Below the pieces are notes generated by a model. That model saw nothing but the letters and a program-made list of their open reading frames with translations. It was not told where the DNA came from and did no database searches. From Paenibacillus oryzisoli (GTDB taxonomy: Bacteria > Bacillota > Bacilli > Paenibacillales > NBRC-103111), in the NCBI RefSeq assembly GCF_001653565.1, contig NZ_LYPB01000091.1, forward strand, positions 196,637 to 260,636: 64,000 nt of DNA, in the 5' to 3' direction. Below are positions 42,621 through 50,699 of this stretch, one piece after another (positions within the stretch are counted from its first letter, which is position 1; every line of letters starts with the position of its first letter). A program made the translations under genes and the position numbers.

Positions 42621-43283
42621 TTAGCGTTTACGAAAATCCATCTGTCTCTCAAAGCAGAACCGAATCAATTTCTGACGCTCTCTATCCGCAATCTCTGCAA
42701 AACGGATCATCACTAACTGCTTCCCAGTCTCGGTCCCTTTCACGCGCACAACTTCACCCGTAAACGGTATATGCTCAATCGATCCATTCTTAAATGGCGC
42801 AAGAATCCAACATGAAATTATCGCATTCAACCCAATTGGAATATGTCCATCACAAATAAATGAAATACCCCCGCCGCCAACGTCATCGGTTAAGCCGACA
42901 AATTGGATCTGATCATTCAGCTTCACGGCAATTTCTAATTCCGCTAAAACACGAAGGAAATTTCTCCGCTGAATCTGAGTAATTGCGCTTAGTTCAGGAA
43001 GCCTCAGTTCGATTAAGCGAATAACATCCTCGGTAAAAGCTACAACCTCTGTCGTGAAATAGTGTTTCACACCACCTTGACCTAGGAAATGAGCACTAAT
43101 CTCATCACCTTGATACAGCTTTTTCAATCGTCCTGTTTTTTCATTCAAAGGAATTTCAATGATGATCGCGCTTTCTGTCACATCAGCAATCCTTGACTTA
43201 TATTCGATTTTGGACTCTTCTTCATCAATACTATTCATTTGCATATGTAAAATCTGGTTGACCTTAGGAAGCAATTTCCGCAC
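42621..43283 (-). CDS. ypfA: PilZ-domain flagellar brake protein (YpfA-like)
   Basis: 220 aa with the N-terminal YcgR-like beta domain (about 1-95) and a C-terminal PilZ domain. The first c-di-GMP motif is intact (QRRNFLRV, about residues 105-112). The second, normally D/N-x-S-x-x-G, reads DVGGGG here, so the conserved serine is replaced by glycine. B. subtilis YpfA/DgrA binds c-di-GMP and slows flagella. The substitution leaves open whether this copy still binds strongly. It lies between ypeB and the DUF5359 gene. Confidence 0.88.
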   Translation of the reverse strand: MRKLLPKVNQILHMQMNSIDEEESKIEYKSRIADVTESAIIIEIPLNEKTGRLKKLYQGDEISAHFLGQGGVKHYFTTEVVAFTEDVIRLIELRLPELSAITQIQRRNFLRVLAELEIAVKLNDQIQFVGLTDDVGGGGISFICDGHIPIGLNAIISCWILAPFKNGSIEHIPFTGEVVRVKGTETGKQLVMIRFAEIADRERQKLIRFCFERQMDFRKR

Positions 43284-43334
43284 CTCCGCGAAGTATTATA
43301 TGTTAATTATACCATGACCTCACCATTTAGATAG

Positions 43335-43362
43335 AAAAAAAAGAAGCAGGATGATATCCTGC
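43335..43362 (-). terminator. Terminator after ypeB
   Basis: Minus-strand GCAGGAT, loop ATC, ATCCTGC followed by TTCTTTTTTTT, ten nt past the ypeB stop. Confidence 0.92.
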
Positions 43363-43371
43363 CCCTTTAAT

Positions 43372-44742
43372 TTATGATTTTCCTTTAGCTGCGTCCACTT
43401 GATCTTGTCGAATTGTTTCTATTTTCTCTTCCATGCCCACATCTGCATTTACATAAACACGGTAGATATTGTTATTCAAAGTACCGATAAATTCATGGCA
43501 GAGCACTTCTTCGTCTAAATCATTTTTGATAATCGCGAGCGATTCCCCCGTCACTTTCATTTTAGAACTCAATTGTTTACGAGCTTGATCCACCGTAATT
43601 TTCGGTTGGCCAATCTTGCGCTGCTTTTGCGAATAAATATAATTGGTCGCCTGTAAGCCTGTGACTTCAAGAGTATCTAAGGCAACTTTAACCGTAACTT
43701 GTTCCGGATAAATGGTGACATTATTTTCTCTCTTCGCAAAGAGGATCGTTGCCGTGTTCTGATATTGATCATAACTAATTGCACTTAAATCCTTGTATTC
43801 ATGCATATCCAAAAATTCATTCGCTACATCTCTAGCTTGACGAAGGTTAAATTTCGCAGCCGGTACATCACGTGATTTCATAAAATAGATCAAGTGGCCA
43901 CCTTTTTTGGTGAAATCCATTTGCGTATCTGTTTGGGTAGCGTCACTGCTTGGAATTACAACACTATAACTTTGAAATTCAGGTGCACTGCCACCATTCT
44001 CAACAACTTTAATGCCAGTCGAATCTTTCACACCAAGGAAATCAATAGCTTTCTTTTTAATTTGATCCCCCGTCATTTCATTGCCTGTCAGCATCTTAAC
44101 ATCATTTTTGGAGAACACATTTAGACTGCCTGTCCCCCAATTCAACTCATTGTAACCGCCCACTTGTTTATCCACAATTTTAAAGCCGTCAATAATCGCA
44201 TTGTCGTGCATTTCGTTCTCAGATGCGAGAGCGGTCTCCACATCCATCCATCTTAAATTATTTGCAATTACTTTATTTTGCACGCCTTGTATTTCTTTGG
44301 TTATATCAGCAGAATGTGCATACAACGTATTTAACGTATTCATTTCCGCTTCGGTTAACGGCTGTTTCGTCATGTCCCGAACAGACATTCGGTAAGAGAA
44401 ATTAGCCATATTCGCTAGAAAATCTTCCGTTTTGTTAAAAGGCAGCAGCATTAAAGGCAATTGTGTGATGTCGCTTTGCGCTTGACTTGTTAATCGCCAT
44501 ACATTAACCAAACCTTTCCGGTAGGAAGGCTCCGAAGTTTCATTCACTGCTAATGTATTGCCAAGCTCCGTATGTAACTTATCCATGTGAAAGGACAGAT
44601 CATGAAACGCGCGCTGATACTGATTCTCCGCTTTAATTAATATCGTATTCTTCTCTTGGTGCTCCAAATACCCCCATACAGAAGCCCCGATTAATGCTAG
44701 CAAAAGAAATGGAAACATGACGATACTTAATCTTTTATACAC
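43372..44742 (-). CDS. ypeB: Germination protein YpeB
   Basis: 456 aa from a GTG at 44740-44742, six nt after AGGAG; the longer frame has no site. N-terminal helix (about residues 6-24), then a helical domain followed by three PepSY-like repeats in the C-terminal half (ITVDQARKQL is in the last). YpeB stabilises and localises the cortex-lytic enzyme SleB in the spore. In B. subtilis sleB is directly upstream. Here a 52-aa zinc-ribbon ORF and prsW are upstream instead and no sleB is seen in the window. Confidence 0.93.
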   Translation of the reverse strand: MYKRLSIVMFPFLLLALIGASVWGYLEHQEKNTILIKAENQYQRAFHDLSFHMDKLHTELGNTLAVNETSEPSYRKGLVNVWRLTSQAQSDITQLPLMLLPFNKTEDFLANMANFSYRMSVRDMTKQPLTEAEMNTLNTLYAHSADITKEIQGVQNKVIANNLRWMDVETALASENEMHDNAIIDGFKIVDKQVGGYNELNWGTGSLNVFSKNDVKMLTGNEMTGDQIKKKAIDFLGVKDSTGIKVVENGGSAPEFQSYSVVIPSSDATQTDTQMDFTKKGGHLIYFMKSRDVPAAKFNLRQARDVANEFLDMHEYKDLSAISYDQYQNTATILFAKRENNVTIYPEQVTVKVALDTLEVTGLQATNYIYSQKQRKIGQPKITVDQARKQLSSKMKVTGESLAIIKNDLDEEVLCHEFIGTLNNNIYRVYVNADVGMEEKIETIRQDQVDAAKGKS

Positions 44743-44852
44743 AAAACTGCTCCTTTCATACCCAATCTTGCGCTTAGTTTTTACGCGTGGAGCCAGGTTT
44801 ATACAAGATTGACACAAAATAAGCAGGCTGCTTAATTTCCTATGTGGACAGC

Positions 44853-44880
44853 AAAAAAGGCCTATTCGAAAGAATGGCCT
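44853..44880 (-). terminator. Terminator after the zinc-ribbon ORF
   Basis: Minus-strand AGGCCATTC, loop TTTC, GAATAGGCCT (one bulged A) and TTTTTG. It begins four nt past the stop at 44884, so ypeB needs its own promoter. Confidence 0.82.
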
Positions 44881-44883
44881 CTG

Positions 44884-45042
44884 CTAACTTTCCGTTTCTA
44901 TTTCAAAATCGTGCTCATTACTGCAGATACACTGCCGAAACCCCGTTTCGATCTTGTCTTTTTCCTTCTTACCTCGCAATACGAACTTCTCACCACATAA
45001 TCGACATCGGATCTTCACTTTCACACGCGTCGTTAATGACAT
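44884..45042 (-). CDS. Small 52-aa zinc-ribbon-like protein
   Basis: ATG at 45040-45042 five nt after GGAGGG; stop TAG at 44884. Two cysteine pairs, CRLC (C13, C16) and CIC (C38, C40), separated by a basic stretch with FVLRGKKEKDK. The tail is acidic. The pattern suggests a small zinc ribbon or rubredoxin-like knuckle. It lies 57 nt after prsW and has its own terminator. No family recognised. Confidence 0.7.
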   Translation of the reverse strand: MSLTTRVKVKIRCRLCGEKFVLRGKKEKDKIETGFRQCICSNEHDFEIETES

Positions 45043-45099
45043 GTATACCCTCCCGGTCTTTCCCCATCCATGTAATGGAGTTCAACGTATATACAGTCA

Positions 45100-45807
45100 T
45101 TATGACCCAAATCTTCCCACTTTAATCTTCTCTTCCACCGTCACAACACGTAAGGGAGAATGTGCGTTAGCACGATCTACACGCCAAATCGAACGTAACC
45201 ATAGAAATGTCATTAGGGGAATCATGATCCAAAACCAGCTGTTTTTGAAAATGAGCAAAATATAATCAAATGAACCATGCCAAGCAATCGGAAGCAGCAA
45301 CGATAGGCATAGATACCTATTCTGCTTCTGAGGAACGAATTTGGCCTTGCCCATGTAATACCCCATCATGACACCGAATAAAGCATGTCCCGATACGGGT
45401 AGAAGGGCACGAAGCATCAAGGCTGAGAACGAAGAAGCATGCAAGAATGCGTAAATTATATTCTCCAGAGTTGCAAAGCCAAGACTCACAGCCACGGCAT
45501 ACACAATCCCGTCGTAAGGCTCGTCGAAAGCTTCATGACGGAAAATCAAGTGATACAGAATAAACCATTTCAGAAATTCCTCAATTCCGCCAGATAGGAA
45601 AAAGGATGTCATGATTGTTCCATTTCCGAACTCCTGTATAAATGCATTCTGCAGAACCATCGTCGGATATACGAGAAGTACGCCGAAGAGGAACATACGT
45701 ATCACTAAGTGAATTGGTTCTGTTTCATACTTATCCTTCAAATAGAAATAAGCGAGCAATGAGAGACCTGGCGCTATGGCTGCCAATAAAATAGGCACGA
45801 TATGCAT
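45100..45807 (-). CDS. prsW: Site-1 membrane protease PrsW
   Basis: 236 aa from the ATG at 45805-45807 after GAGGGGAG. Polytopic membrane protease that in B. subtilis begins degradation of the anti-sigma-W factor RsiW. The catalytic glutamate pair EE is at 76-77 (GGIEEFLKW). Further conserved segments are DGIVYAVAVSLGFATLENI and LLPVSGHALFGVMMGYY. It might act on the anti-sigma factor encoded at 5258 or another; that is speculation. Followed by the zinc-ribbon ORF rather than sleB. Confidence 0.92.
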   Translation of the reverse strand: MHIVPILLAAIAPGLSLLAYFYLKDKYETEPIHLVIRMFLFGVLLVYPTMVLQNAFIQEFGNGTIMTSFFLSGGIEEFLKWFILYHLIFRHEAFDEPYDGIVYAVAVSLGFATLENIIYAFLHASSFSALMLRALLPVSGHALFGVMMGYYMGKAKFVPQKQNRYLCLSLLLPIAWHGSFDYILLIFKNSWFWIMIPLMTFLWLRSIWRVDRANAHSPLRVVTVEEKIKVGRFGS

Positions 45808-45905
45808 GTTCCAGCTCCCCTCTAAATGTGAATACATATGTCTATTATAATCGTTCTGTCTTCACATTTCTACGTGTAACATAAACGACCTTCGTTGCGT
45901 ATTAT

Positions 45906-45959
45906 GGAAAAAGAAACAAGCATCCTCAAAAACGGTTGTTTTTGGGAGATGCTTGTTTC
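45906..45959 (-). terminator. Long terminator after mecA
   Basis: A 12-bp perfect outer stem, GAAACAAGCATC / GATGCTTGTTTC, with an inner stem CAAAAAC/GTTTTTG and a 4-nt loop, followed on the minus strand by TTTTTCC. It lies 30 nt beyond the mecA stop. Confidence 0.88.
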
Positions 45960-45988
45960 ATTCTCATGCACCAGGACGTGAGTCCTGA

Positions 45989-46594
45989 TTATTTGAAATG
46001 GTGGCAGAGTACCTTAACGGCGTCATCTGCGATGATCGTCTTCCCATATTCCTCAAGAACAGCTAAGGTCACTGAGGATGCTTCACCGAACTCAGATAAG
46101 ACCGCTATAAGCGCTTGATACTTAGTTTCTTCAAGCTCTACAGGTTCTAGCTGCAAAATATATTTCCCTTTATACGAATAAAGGGTACCGCCTTCCATTA
46201 GAAGGGGATTAATTACTTTGGATACACGCAGCAGATCTTCAAAATCACGGAAAGAATAGGAGATTAGATCGCTTTGTTCAAGCGTAACTTCCATTTCGTA
46301 CACTTCTTCGGCTTCGTTATCATCATATGCATCAGAACTCGCATACAAATCAAGCTTACCTCTAGTTACGATAACAACCATCCCTTGTGCTGGGAGGGCG
46401 AATACCTCAACAGCAAGCGGGCCGGACGGGTCAAATCCGAGCTCCGAATAGGCTTGATCCATCATCTCACTAAACAACTCGTGTACTTTCGGAATTTCTC
46501 TCCACATATCGTCTTTTTGAATTCCACGTTCAGTTAAGTCATCGAATGTTAGGAAAATCCGTATCTTATCCTGACTTAAGCGTTCTATTTTCAT
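45989..46594 (-). CDS. mecA: Adaptor protein MecA (MecA/YpbH family)
   Basis: 201 aa from the ATG at 46592-46594, eight nt after GGAGG. MecA brings substrates such as ComK to the ClpCP protease. The N-terminal target-binding part opens MKIERLSQDKIRIFLTFDDL. An acidic linker (about 85-100) precedes the ClpC-binding domain with SFRDFEDLLRVSKVI and SYKGKYILQLE. Position near prsW and the CPBP gene matches ypbH (mecB) of B. subtilis; sequence alone does not separate the paralogues. A hairpin with T run lies in its leader. Confidence 0.9.
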   Translation of the reverse strand: MKIERLSQDKIRIFLTFDDLTERGIQKDDMWREIPKVHELFSEMMDQAYSELGFDPSGPLAVEVFALPAQGMVVIVTRGKLDLYASSDAYDDNEAEEVYEMEVTLEQSDLISYSFRDFEDLLRVSKVINPLLMEGGTLYSYKGKYILQLEPVELEETKYQALIAVLSEFGEASSVTLAVLEEYGKTIIADDAVKVLCHHFK

Positions 46595-46681
46595 GATAGG
46601 ATCCTCCTTTGAGCCCTCCAATTGGAAAGCTTGCATCGAAAGCATGGTCACCTTATTTCAATCAGAATATGTTAGAAACAT

Positions 46682-46737
46682 AAAAAGGTGAACCACTAAT
46701 TAATAAATGGACATGCATCCATCTATTGTTTTCACCT
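46682..46737 (-). promoter_or_regulatory. Terminator-like hairpin in the mecA leader
   Basis: Minus-strand AGGTGAA pairs with TTCACCT, with an inner ATGGA/TCCAT, followed by TTTTTA. It lies about 90 nt upstream of the mecA start and is distinct from the terminator of the gene before (46785-46830). It may be an attenuator or a backup terminator. Confidence 0.5.
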
Positions 46738-46784
46738 ATCATGTTAACACTAAATCTTTGTAATTGCACGCTTAAGTTATGTAT

Positions 46785-46830
46785 AAAAAGAAAAAGCACA
46801 GCCGGCCCCGTGGGTATACCAGACTGTGCT
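46785..46830 (-). terminator. Terminator after the 103-aa hypothetical gene
   Basis: Minus-strand AGCACAG pairs with CTGTGCT across a 22-nt loop, followed by TTTTCTTTTT; 13 nt past the stop at 46843. Confidence 0.8.
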
Positions 46831-46842
46831 GCGAGCTTATCT

Positions 46843-47154
46843 TTATTGAATTGTAGCGGAACTTATTTTATTATCCTGCAGAATTTCATTGACAGTTGCC
46901 TTCAAACTGGGATCTTCTTTTACGATTTTCTCCACTTGATTCAAGCCATTTGTACTCGTTGAAGAAAAATTACGGGCTGTAGAATTTCCAAAGGAAGGGC
47001 TTGTGAACGTTTCTTTCGCTTTATCCATCACATTGCCCATCGATTGACTAGATGAGCTGAAGGCTGAGAAAAGCATGGATTTACTTTTACGATTGAGATA
47101 CACAACCGCAGCCGCTCCTACAATGCCACCGAGCATAAATGTTCCTAATTTCAT
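46843..47154 (-). CDS. Unrecognised small membrane-anchored protein
   Basis: 103 aa from the ATG at 47152-47154 after GGAGGGAG. One N-terminal helix with a glycine-rich pattern (TFMLGGIVGAAAVVYL) resembles the start of YtxH-type proteins. The rest is Ser/Asn-rich and probably disordered until a short helical end (VEKIVKEDPSLKATVNEIL). Single gene between mecA and the divergent deacetylase gene. Confidence 0.7.
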   Translation of the reverse strand: MKLGTFMLGGIVGAAAVVYLNRKSKSMLFSAFSSSSQSMGNVMDKAKETFTSPSFGNSTARNFSSTSTNGLNQVEKIVKEDPSLKATVNEILQDNKISSATIQ

Positions 47155-47330
47155 TGGATCTCCCTCCATGATGAGTAGTATGAATCCTCTCTAGGTTGTG
47201 CGAGTTTAGAAGTGGACATACACAAAATGAGAAGGAAAACATAGGAGAATTGACCTCTGCGAATTATGAACCTAATTGTGGTACTATAAGGGATGACCAA
47301 CTATGTAAGGATCTAAGGAGAATTTAAATT

Positions 47331-48176
47331 ATGAAAAAGAAAGCAAGCACACTAATTCTAACCGTCATGCTTCTATTGGCTGCCTGCAGTGCGGATTCAA
47401 CGGAAACAAGTCCTGCTGCAACTACGAGTTCGGCGCCAGTTGTTCAAGCAACAGTAAGCCCAAGTTCATCTCCAACACCTACCGCGGCGCCTACACTTTC
47501 ACCTACACCAACTATGCCCTTACAAGAAACAGTGCAAAAGACCTATCATATGAATAAAAACTACGATATCGTGCCAAATGACCCCAATGGCAATAAAAAA
47601 GTCATATTATTAACCTTTGATGATGGACCCAAAGAGCAAGCGATGAATCAATCTCTCATTGATATTCTGAATAAACATAAAGCGAAGGCTATCTTCTTCA
47701 TGAATGGTTATCGTATTAAGCAGAAGCCTGAACTCGTTAAGCTCGTTCACGAAAGTGGAAATATCATTGGCAATCATGCTTGGGATCATGACAATCTCAA
47801 AGACATGCCGAACGAGAAAATTGATAAACAAGTCGATGATGTTCAGCAAATCGTCAAAGAAATTACGGGTCAGTCCCCGCAATTTTTCCGTCCACCATTT
47901 GGCTCTGGCAATGATTATGTGAAATCAAAAGTAAAAAGCAACAAAATGCTGTATATGACATGGTCTAATGGATCGTTAGATTGGGATATGACTAATAAAA
48001 ATAATGATTCCAATAAAGTGATTGAGAACGTATTGAGCCAGCTTCATGGCGGTAGCAATATCCTCATGCACGAGCTCCCTTGGACAATAAGTGCGTTAGA
48101 TACATTGCTAACTAAACTTGAGGAAAAAGGTTATTCCTTTGTAGATCCCAATGCTATAGAGTTAGAAATGAGATAG
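47331..48176 (+). CDS. Lipoprotein polysaccharide deacetylase (NodB domain)
   Basis: 281 aa. Lipobox LAAC places the lipid-modified cysteine at residue 19. A Ser/Thr/Pro linker (about 22-65) holds the enzyme away from the membrane, and a NodB domain follows. The metal and active-site motifs are TFDDGP (about residues 95-100), NHAWDH (His pair spaced HxxxH) and RPPFG. A later LMHE gives the histidine of motif 5. This is the canonical peptidoglycan/chitin deacetylase set, unlike the IcaB-type protein at 6878. Start after AGGAG; own terminator at 48186. First plus-strand gene of the window. Confidence 0.92.
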   Translation: MKKKASTLILTVMLLLAACSADSTETSPAATTSSAPVVQATVSPSSSPTPTAAPTLSPTPTMPLQETVQKTYHMNKNYDIVPNDPNGNKKVILLTFDDGPKEQAMNQSLIDILNKHKAKAIFFMNGYRIKQKPELVKLVHESGNIIGNHAWDHDNLKDMPNEKIDKQVDDVQQIVKEITGQSPQFFRPPFGSGNDYVKSKVKSNKMLYMTWSNGSLDWDMTNKNNDSNKVIENVLSQLHGGSNILMHELPWTISALDTLLTKLEEKGYSFVDPNAIELEMR

Positions 48177-48185
48177 GAATGAAAT

Positions 48186-48240
48186 AAGAGTCATACGTTA
48201 CCGCGATTAATTCGTATCGTGGCAAGTATGACTCTTTTAT
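48186..48240 (+). terminator. Terminator after the lipoprotein deacetylase
   Basis: AAGAGTCATAC pairs with GTATGACTCTT and ends in TTTTATT; the inner part is also partly paired (GCGAT/ATCG). Confidence 0.85.
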
Positions 48241-48243
48241 TGG

Positions 48244-48450
48244 TCACATCGAAGAATACTTGATTCCCCATACAGTTAAACTCACAACCAAAGCGATAAA
48301 CAACCAAAGCAACGTCAAATAAAAAAGATTCGTCCATTTACCTTGTTCTGAAGGGTGTACGGCTCTACGCGGCGGTAAATAGGTATCATCCCCTTGGTTC
48401 TCCTCCTCGACAGGATTCGACCTTGAAGTTACTCGTTCTCCAACACTCAT
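48244..48450 (-). CDS. Small single-pass membrane protein
   Basis: 68 aa; its ATG overlaps the TGA of the CPBP gene (ATGA), with AGGAGG upstream. Hydrophilic N-terminal 45 residues (GDDTYLPPRRAVHPSEQGK), then one helix (LFYLTLLWLFIALVVSLTVWG) near the C-terminus. Not recognised. The overlap suggests it works with the CPBP protein or is simply co-translated. Confidence 0.72.
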   Translation of the reverse strand: MSVGERVTSRSNPVEEENQGDDTYLPPRRAVHPSEQGKWTNLFYLTLLWLFIALVVSLTVWGIKYSSM

Positions 48451-49070
48451 GAACCTTGATCTTCCTCCTTGCTGAAACGAAGTATACAACCCATCACCAT
48501 ATCAATCATAAAATGCGCAATTATTGGTGTCCATAGGCTTCCCGTATGAAGGTAAATCCACCCTAAGCCATAGCTGATGCAGAATACCATACCCGTCATA
48601 AGCCAATGTTGCAAATATCGAACATGGATAGCGGCAAACAAAATACTAGTCCAATAGGGGCCCCAGGCATGTTGAATCGCACCACGAAATAAGACTTCCT
48701 CACAGACTGCCACGATAAATGAAATAAGTGCAATATGCCAAATGGCCCTATTTCCAAAAATCATTTGATTAATGCCACCGTCATCAGACACTTCCTTGGG
48801 GACCCAGCGTGAGATAAGTAGATCAACACCAAGCACTGCAACAGCAAACAAACTCCCCCAAATGATAACACGCAGCCCGCCTTGAAACGATAGTGCGGAA
48901 AGAATCTTTGAATTACTCTGAAATAATAGGATGATAATTCCGATAATAAGCGTAAGAAGTTGTGTAATGTAAAGATTCAGTAATAATGTCTTATCATTCA
49001 GTTCATTAATATCAACTTTCCCGATACGAATATTCTTGAAGTCAAATTTTTTCAAAGGAACTAGCCTCAT
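48447..49070 (-). CDS. CPBP family intramembrane metalloprotease (YpbD-like)
   Basis: 207 aa with about six helices. Abi/CPBP motifs: EEVLFRG (EExxxR, about residues 121-127), a following FAAIHVRY with the second metal His, and HFMID near the end. These are glutamate- and histidine-dependent membrane proteases related to CAAX prenyl endopeptidase. Position near mecA fits ypbD of B. subtilis. Weak AAGG ribosome binding site. Substrate unknown. Confidence 0.88.
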   Translation of the reverse strand: MRLVPLKKFDFKNIRIGKVDINELNDKTLLLNLYITQLLTLIIGIIILLFQSNSKILSALSFQGGLRVIIWGSLFAVAVLGVDLLISRWVPKEVSDDGGINQMIFGNRAIWHIALISFIVAVCEEVLFRGAIQHAWGPYWTSILFAAIHVRYLQHWLMTGMVFCISYGLGWIYLHTGSLWTPIIAHFMIDMVMGCILRFSKEEDQGS

Positions 49071-49146
49071 TTCCTTAAATTATTCCTTTTTCATGGAGAT
49101 TGACCTATACTAAAACAATAATAAGACACAACAAGGAGCTTGATTT

Positions 49147-50070
49147 ATGGAGAAGCGTCTTACTCGCACTGATTATTTATTTGCCCTCATGTTCATCTTT
49201 ATGCTGGTCTGTATCCTTGGCGCTTTTTTCTACGGCTTGCGATTAGGACAAACGAAATCCGATTTGAAATACGATAAAATTATGCATGCAGACCAAGCTT
49301 CATCCACACCCGAAATTGGTGCTTACGACCAACAAGTACTCGTGTCATATTACCATACCATCTTTTTACCCTTTAGGGAATTTCAGAATAAATGGTTTGA
49401 ATTATTGACTCAAATTGAAATGGACAATAGCGCCGTGGATGCTTCTGCAGTTCTGAAAGAGCTAAGTAAAATTGCAGCTGACAAATACAGCACGTTGCAA
49501 AGTAAAAGTATGCCAGCCTCTTCACCACTACTCGTGCAATCACATCAAGGTTACCTGAAAAGCCTTAAATTGTTCACCGATGCATTAAGTTCTTATCAAT
49601 CCAAAGCGAATGCACAAAGTCATTCGCAGCTGCTTGATGCCATTCAGAAGGACGCTTATTTCCTTGAAGCCAAAACACAAGCCCTAACTGCACAAAAAAA
49701 TTATTTCGACTCTATCTTAGTTTGGAACGGCACGTTGGATCCAGACATTGAGTATTTCGATACTAACAATACTGCTAATCTCGACCAATGGCGGGCAATG
49801 AATTTCAATGTAAAGAACGTATATATCACTGCTAAATTATTAAAGAACAAAGCGTTCTCGCCATTTTATCCGCAAGATTTAACAATTAGGATTGATGAGT
49901 TCATCGCCTCCGGACAAGCCAAAAAATTAAATGTGAACGATGTGAATCAAACCATGGAATTATTGTTAAGCACGAATGCTGTACGCACAGGTGATTTTGT
50001 CAAAGGCAAAGCTAAATGGTATGCCAATGAAACGCTCCCGCAATTGCCCTTCTTCTCTGATGCAAAATAA
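49147..50070 (+). CDS. Unrecognised membrane-anchored protein
   Basis: 307 aa; N-terminal helix about residues 11-30 (LFALMFIFMLVCILGAFFYG) anchors a long, mostly helical exterior part with many Gln, Asn and Ser. No Cys and no catalytic motif. The segment SYYHTIFLPFREFQNKWFE starts the exterior domain. Start after AGGAG. It is divergent from the CPBP gene (76 nt between) and ends at a bidirectional terminator shared with the rhodanese gene. The function is not known. Confidence 0.8.
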   Translation: MEKRLTRTDYLFALMFIFMLVCILGAFFYGLRLGQTKSDLKYDKIMHADQASSTPEIGAYDQQVLVSYYHTIFLPFREFQNKWFELLTQIEMDNSAVDASAVLKELSKIAADKYSTLQSKSMPASSPLLVQSHQGYLKSLKLFTDALSSYQSKANAQSHSQLLDAIQKDAYFLEAKTQALTAQKNYFDSILVWNGTLDPDIEYFDTNNTANLDQWRAMNFNVKNVYITAKLLKNKAFSPFYPQDLTIRIDEFIASGQAKKLNVNDVNQTMELLLSTNAVRTGDFVKGKAKWYANETLPQLPFFSDAK

Positions 50071-50098
50071 AAGACACAAGAGATGATCCAATAATCAA

Positions 50099-50148
50099 GA
50101 AAAAAAGCTGGTGATTTGGTCCGCAAGGACGAAGTCATCAGCTTTTTC
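50099..50148. terminator. Bidirectional terminator between convergent genes
   Basis: AAAAAAAGCTG...GTCC, loop GCAA, GGAC...CAGCTTTTT; runs of A and T on both sides let it serve the gene at 49147 (plus) and the rhodanese gene (minus). Confidence 0.88.
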
Positions 50149-50150
50149 AT

Positions 50151-50474
50151 TCAATCGTATTGGAAGCCGCGGAACATACCGATGGCAGCCATTCCTCCGT
50201 CAACATTGATAACTCGTTCAAAGCCATTCTCTTGCAAGTATTCAGCTACACGCATACTGCGCATCCCATGAGCGCAAACGATATAAATGTCCTTATCTTC
50301 GGGTAGTTCACCCATCCTGAGAGGAATTTGTTGCATCGGAATAAGCTTCGCTTCTTCCATATGATAGTACTCCCATTCGTGAGGTTCTCTCACATCAATA
50401 ATAACACTATCACCTAGTGTATTCTCATCGACAGCTTGTAGAAAAATTTGTGGATAGATACGCTTAATTTCCAT
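50151..50474 (-). CDS. Rhodanese-like domain protein
   Basis: 107-aa single rhodanese domain. The active-site loop CAHGMRS holds the catalytic cysteine near residue 70, followed by MRVAEYLQENGF. DVREPHEW near residue 27 is the CH2A-type motif. Likely moves sulfane sulfur or acts in redox; the exact partner is not shown. Start after AGGAG. It lies between the gene at 49147 and the serA T-box. Confidence 0.92.
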   Translation of the reverse strand: MEIKRIYPQIFLQAVDENTLGDSVIIDVREPHEWEYYHMEEAKLIPMQQIPLRMGELPEDKDIYIVCAHGMRSMRVAEYLQENGFERVINVDGGMAAIGMFRGFQYD

Positions 50475-50663
50475 TTCTTAACACACTCCTAGTTACATAA
50501 CATAAGTTCCTACAATAACTGTACCACACCAGAAACAAGGGCTCAAACATTCGTAAATGACCATTGCTTTCTGTACATTCTTGCTTTAGAATAAACAAAA
50601 AGCTTCTATATTATTGTCAATCCGAACATTTATGACGTTTTAGTAAAAATCGTTCGACATGTA

Positions 50664-50692
50664 TTGACACGATTTCGTACGCATGGTAATCT
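50664..50692 (+). promoter_or_regulatory. Sigma-A promoter for the T-box-serA transcript
   Basis: Perfect TTGACA, 17-nt spacer, TAATCT. It lies just before the T-box stem I. The -10 match is modest. The stretch 50475-50663 holds nothing else I can identify. Confidence 0.6.
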
Positions 50693-50699
50693 AGTTAAA

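Noticed and set aside
47250..47290. TTGACC and TACTAT as promoter for the lipoprotein deacetylase
   Set aside because: The spacer is 26 nt, far too long; no other pair with correct spacing was found.
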